DNA from: Nanobdellota archaeon
GTDB taxonomy: Archaea; Nanobdellota; Nanobdellia; Pacearchaeales; GW2011-AR1
DNA: 12,515 nucleotides
Direction of reading: 5' to 3'
Assembly (NCBI GenBank): GCA_030689875.1
Contig: JAUYHR010000186.1
Span: 1-12,515 of the forward strand
Below, one piece after another: positions 12,321-12,515 of this stretch (the stretch's first letter is position 1; each line of letters starts with the position of its first letter). Made by a program: the position numbers and the translations under genes. The notes below the pieces were generated by a model. That model saw nothing but the letters and a program-made list of their open reading frames with translations. It had not been told where the DNA came from and did not search any database.

Positions 12321-12515
12321 ATGATAAAAAGAATACTTTCAAAATCAGAGCAGGAAAAAAAGCGAAAAAGAAATTCAATAATCATTGGGGTAATTTTAAT
12401 GATAGTAATGTTTGGAAGCGTGTTTGGAGTAGTTCTCGGTTCATTTGGGCAAAATTCTTCGGGAAAAACTAAAGTAGAATATAACGGATATAAATTTTTT
12501 AATGAAAACGGATTG
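12321..12515 (+). CDS. N-terminus of a membrane-anchored hypothetical protein (partial)
   Basis: Sixty-five codons are visible before the window ends. The product starts with a strongly basic stretch (MIKRILSKSEQEKKRKRN), then one hydrophobic helix IIIGVILMIVMFGSVFGVVL (about 20-39), then a polar part with VEYNGYKFFNENG. The Lys/Arg-rich start and single helix suggest an N-in membrane protein with the bulk outside the cell. From memory, DPANN genomes often encode short proteins with a basic start, one helix and a YNGxxF motif, of unknown function. The start is supported by the TATA box 21-29 bases upstream. Promoter similarity to the S-layer gene suggests joint control. Confidence 0.7.
   Translation, partial: MIKRILSKSEQEKKRKRNSIIIGVILMIVMFGSVFGVVLGSFGQNSSGKTKVEYNGYKFFNENGL

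Noticed and set aside
1..12515. CRISPR array, tRNA or rRNA genes, insertion sequence transposase
   Set aside because: No regularly spaced direct repeats, no cloverleaf or rRNA-like stretch, and no transposase motif were found by eye on either strand.

Overview
The window looks like chromosome from a DPANN-type archaeon (Pacearchaeota/Woesearchaeota-like; inferred from gene families remembered, not searched). The DNA is AT-rich. Most genes carry an archaeal TATA box 22-37 bases before the ATG and no Shine-Dalgarno, which implies leaderless mRNAs. There is an archaeal S-layer gene, an HVO_A0114-type regulator, and several secreted proteins with KxGQ/KxxQ pilin-like N-termini.

Layout. Positions 1-873 hold the end of an unknown gene and two small winged-helix proteins. 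Positions 901-2538 are the most striking region. Two imperfect palindromes of about 130 bp have the architecture of integron attC sites and bracket a 1,509-bp segment (1024-2532) with a short membrane peptide, an 88-aa unknown and a 252-aa membrane protein. The outer repeat halves (ACATAAC / GTTATGT) and the inner halves (GTTGGGC / GCCCAAC) match each other exactly, as expected if a circular gene cassette recombined into a pre-existing lone attC. No integrase or attI is in view.

Positions 2708-8911 are a cell-surface locus. A 307-aa pilin-like protein overlaps a 625-aa anchored extracellular protein. Convergent to them is a secreted transglutaminase-like protein with TPR repeats. It is divergent from a three-gene run of pilin-like proteins (243, 198 and 162 aa). 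No ATPase or platform protein is present, so assembly machinery would have to lie elsewhere. Positions 8918-9268 encode an HVO_A0114-type regulator on the minus strand.

Positions 9377-12243 are the S-layer transcription unit. A TATA box sits inside an inverted repeat, followed by a structured leader of about 265 nt with competing pairings (one could mask the ribosome-binding site), a strong Shine-Dalgarno, an 831-aa S-layer protein and a clear hairpin/T-tract terminator. A membrane-anchored protein begins at 12321 and runs off the end; its promoter shares a 13-base element with the S-layer promoter.

The overall theme is a cell-envelope region (S-layer plus pilus-like proteins and a possible cysteine enzyme) next to an archaeal integron-type cassette insertion.
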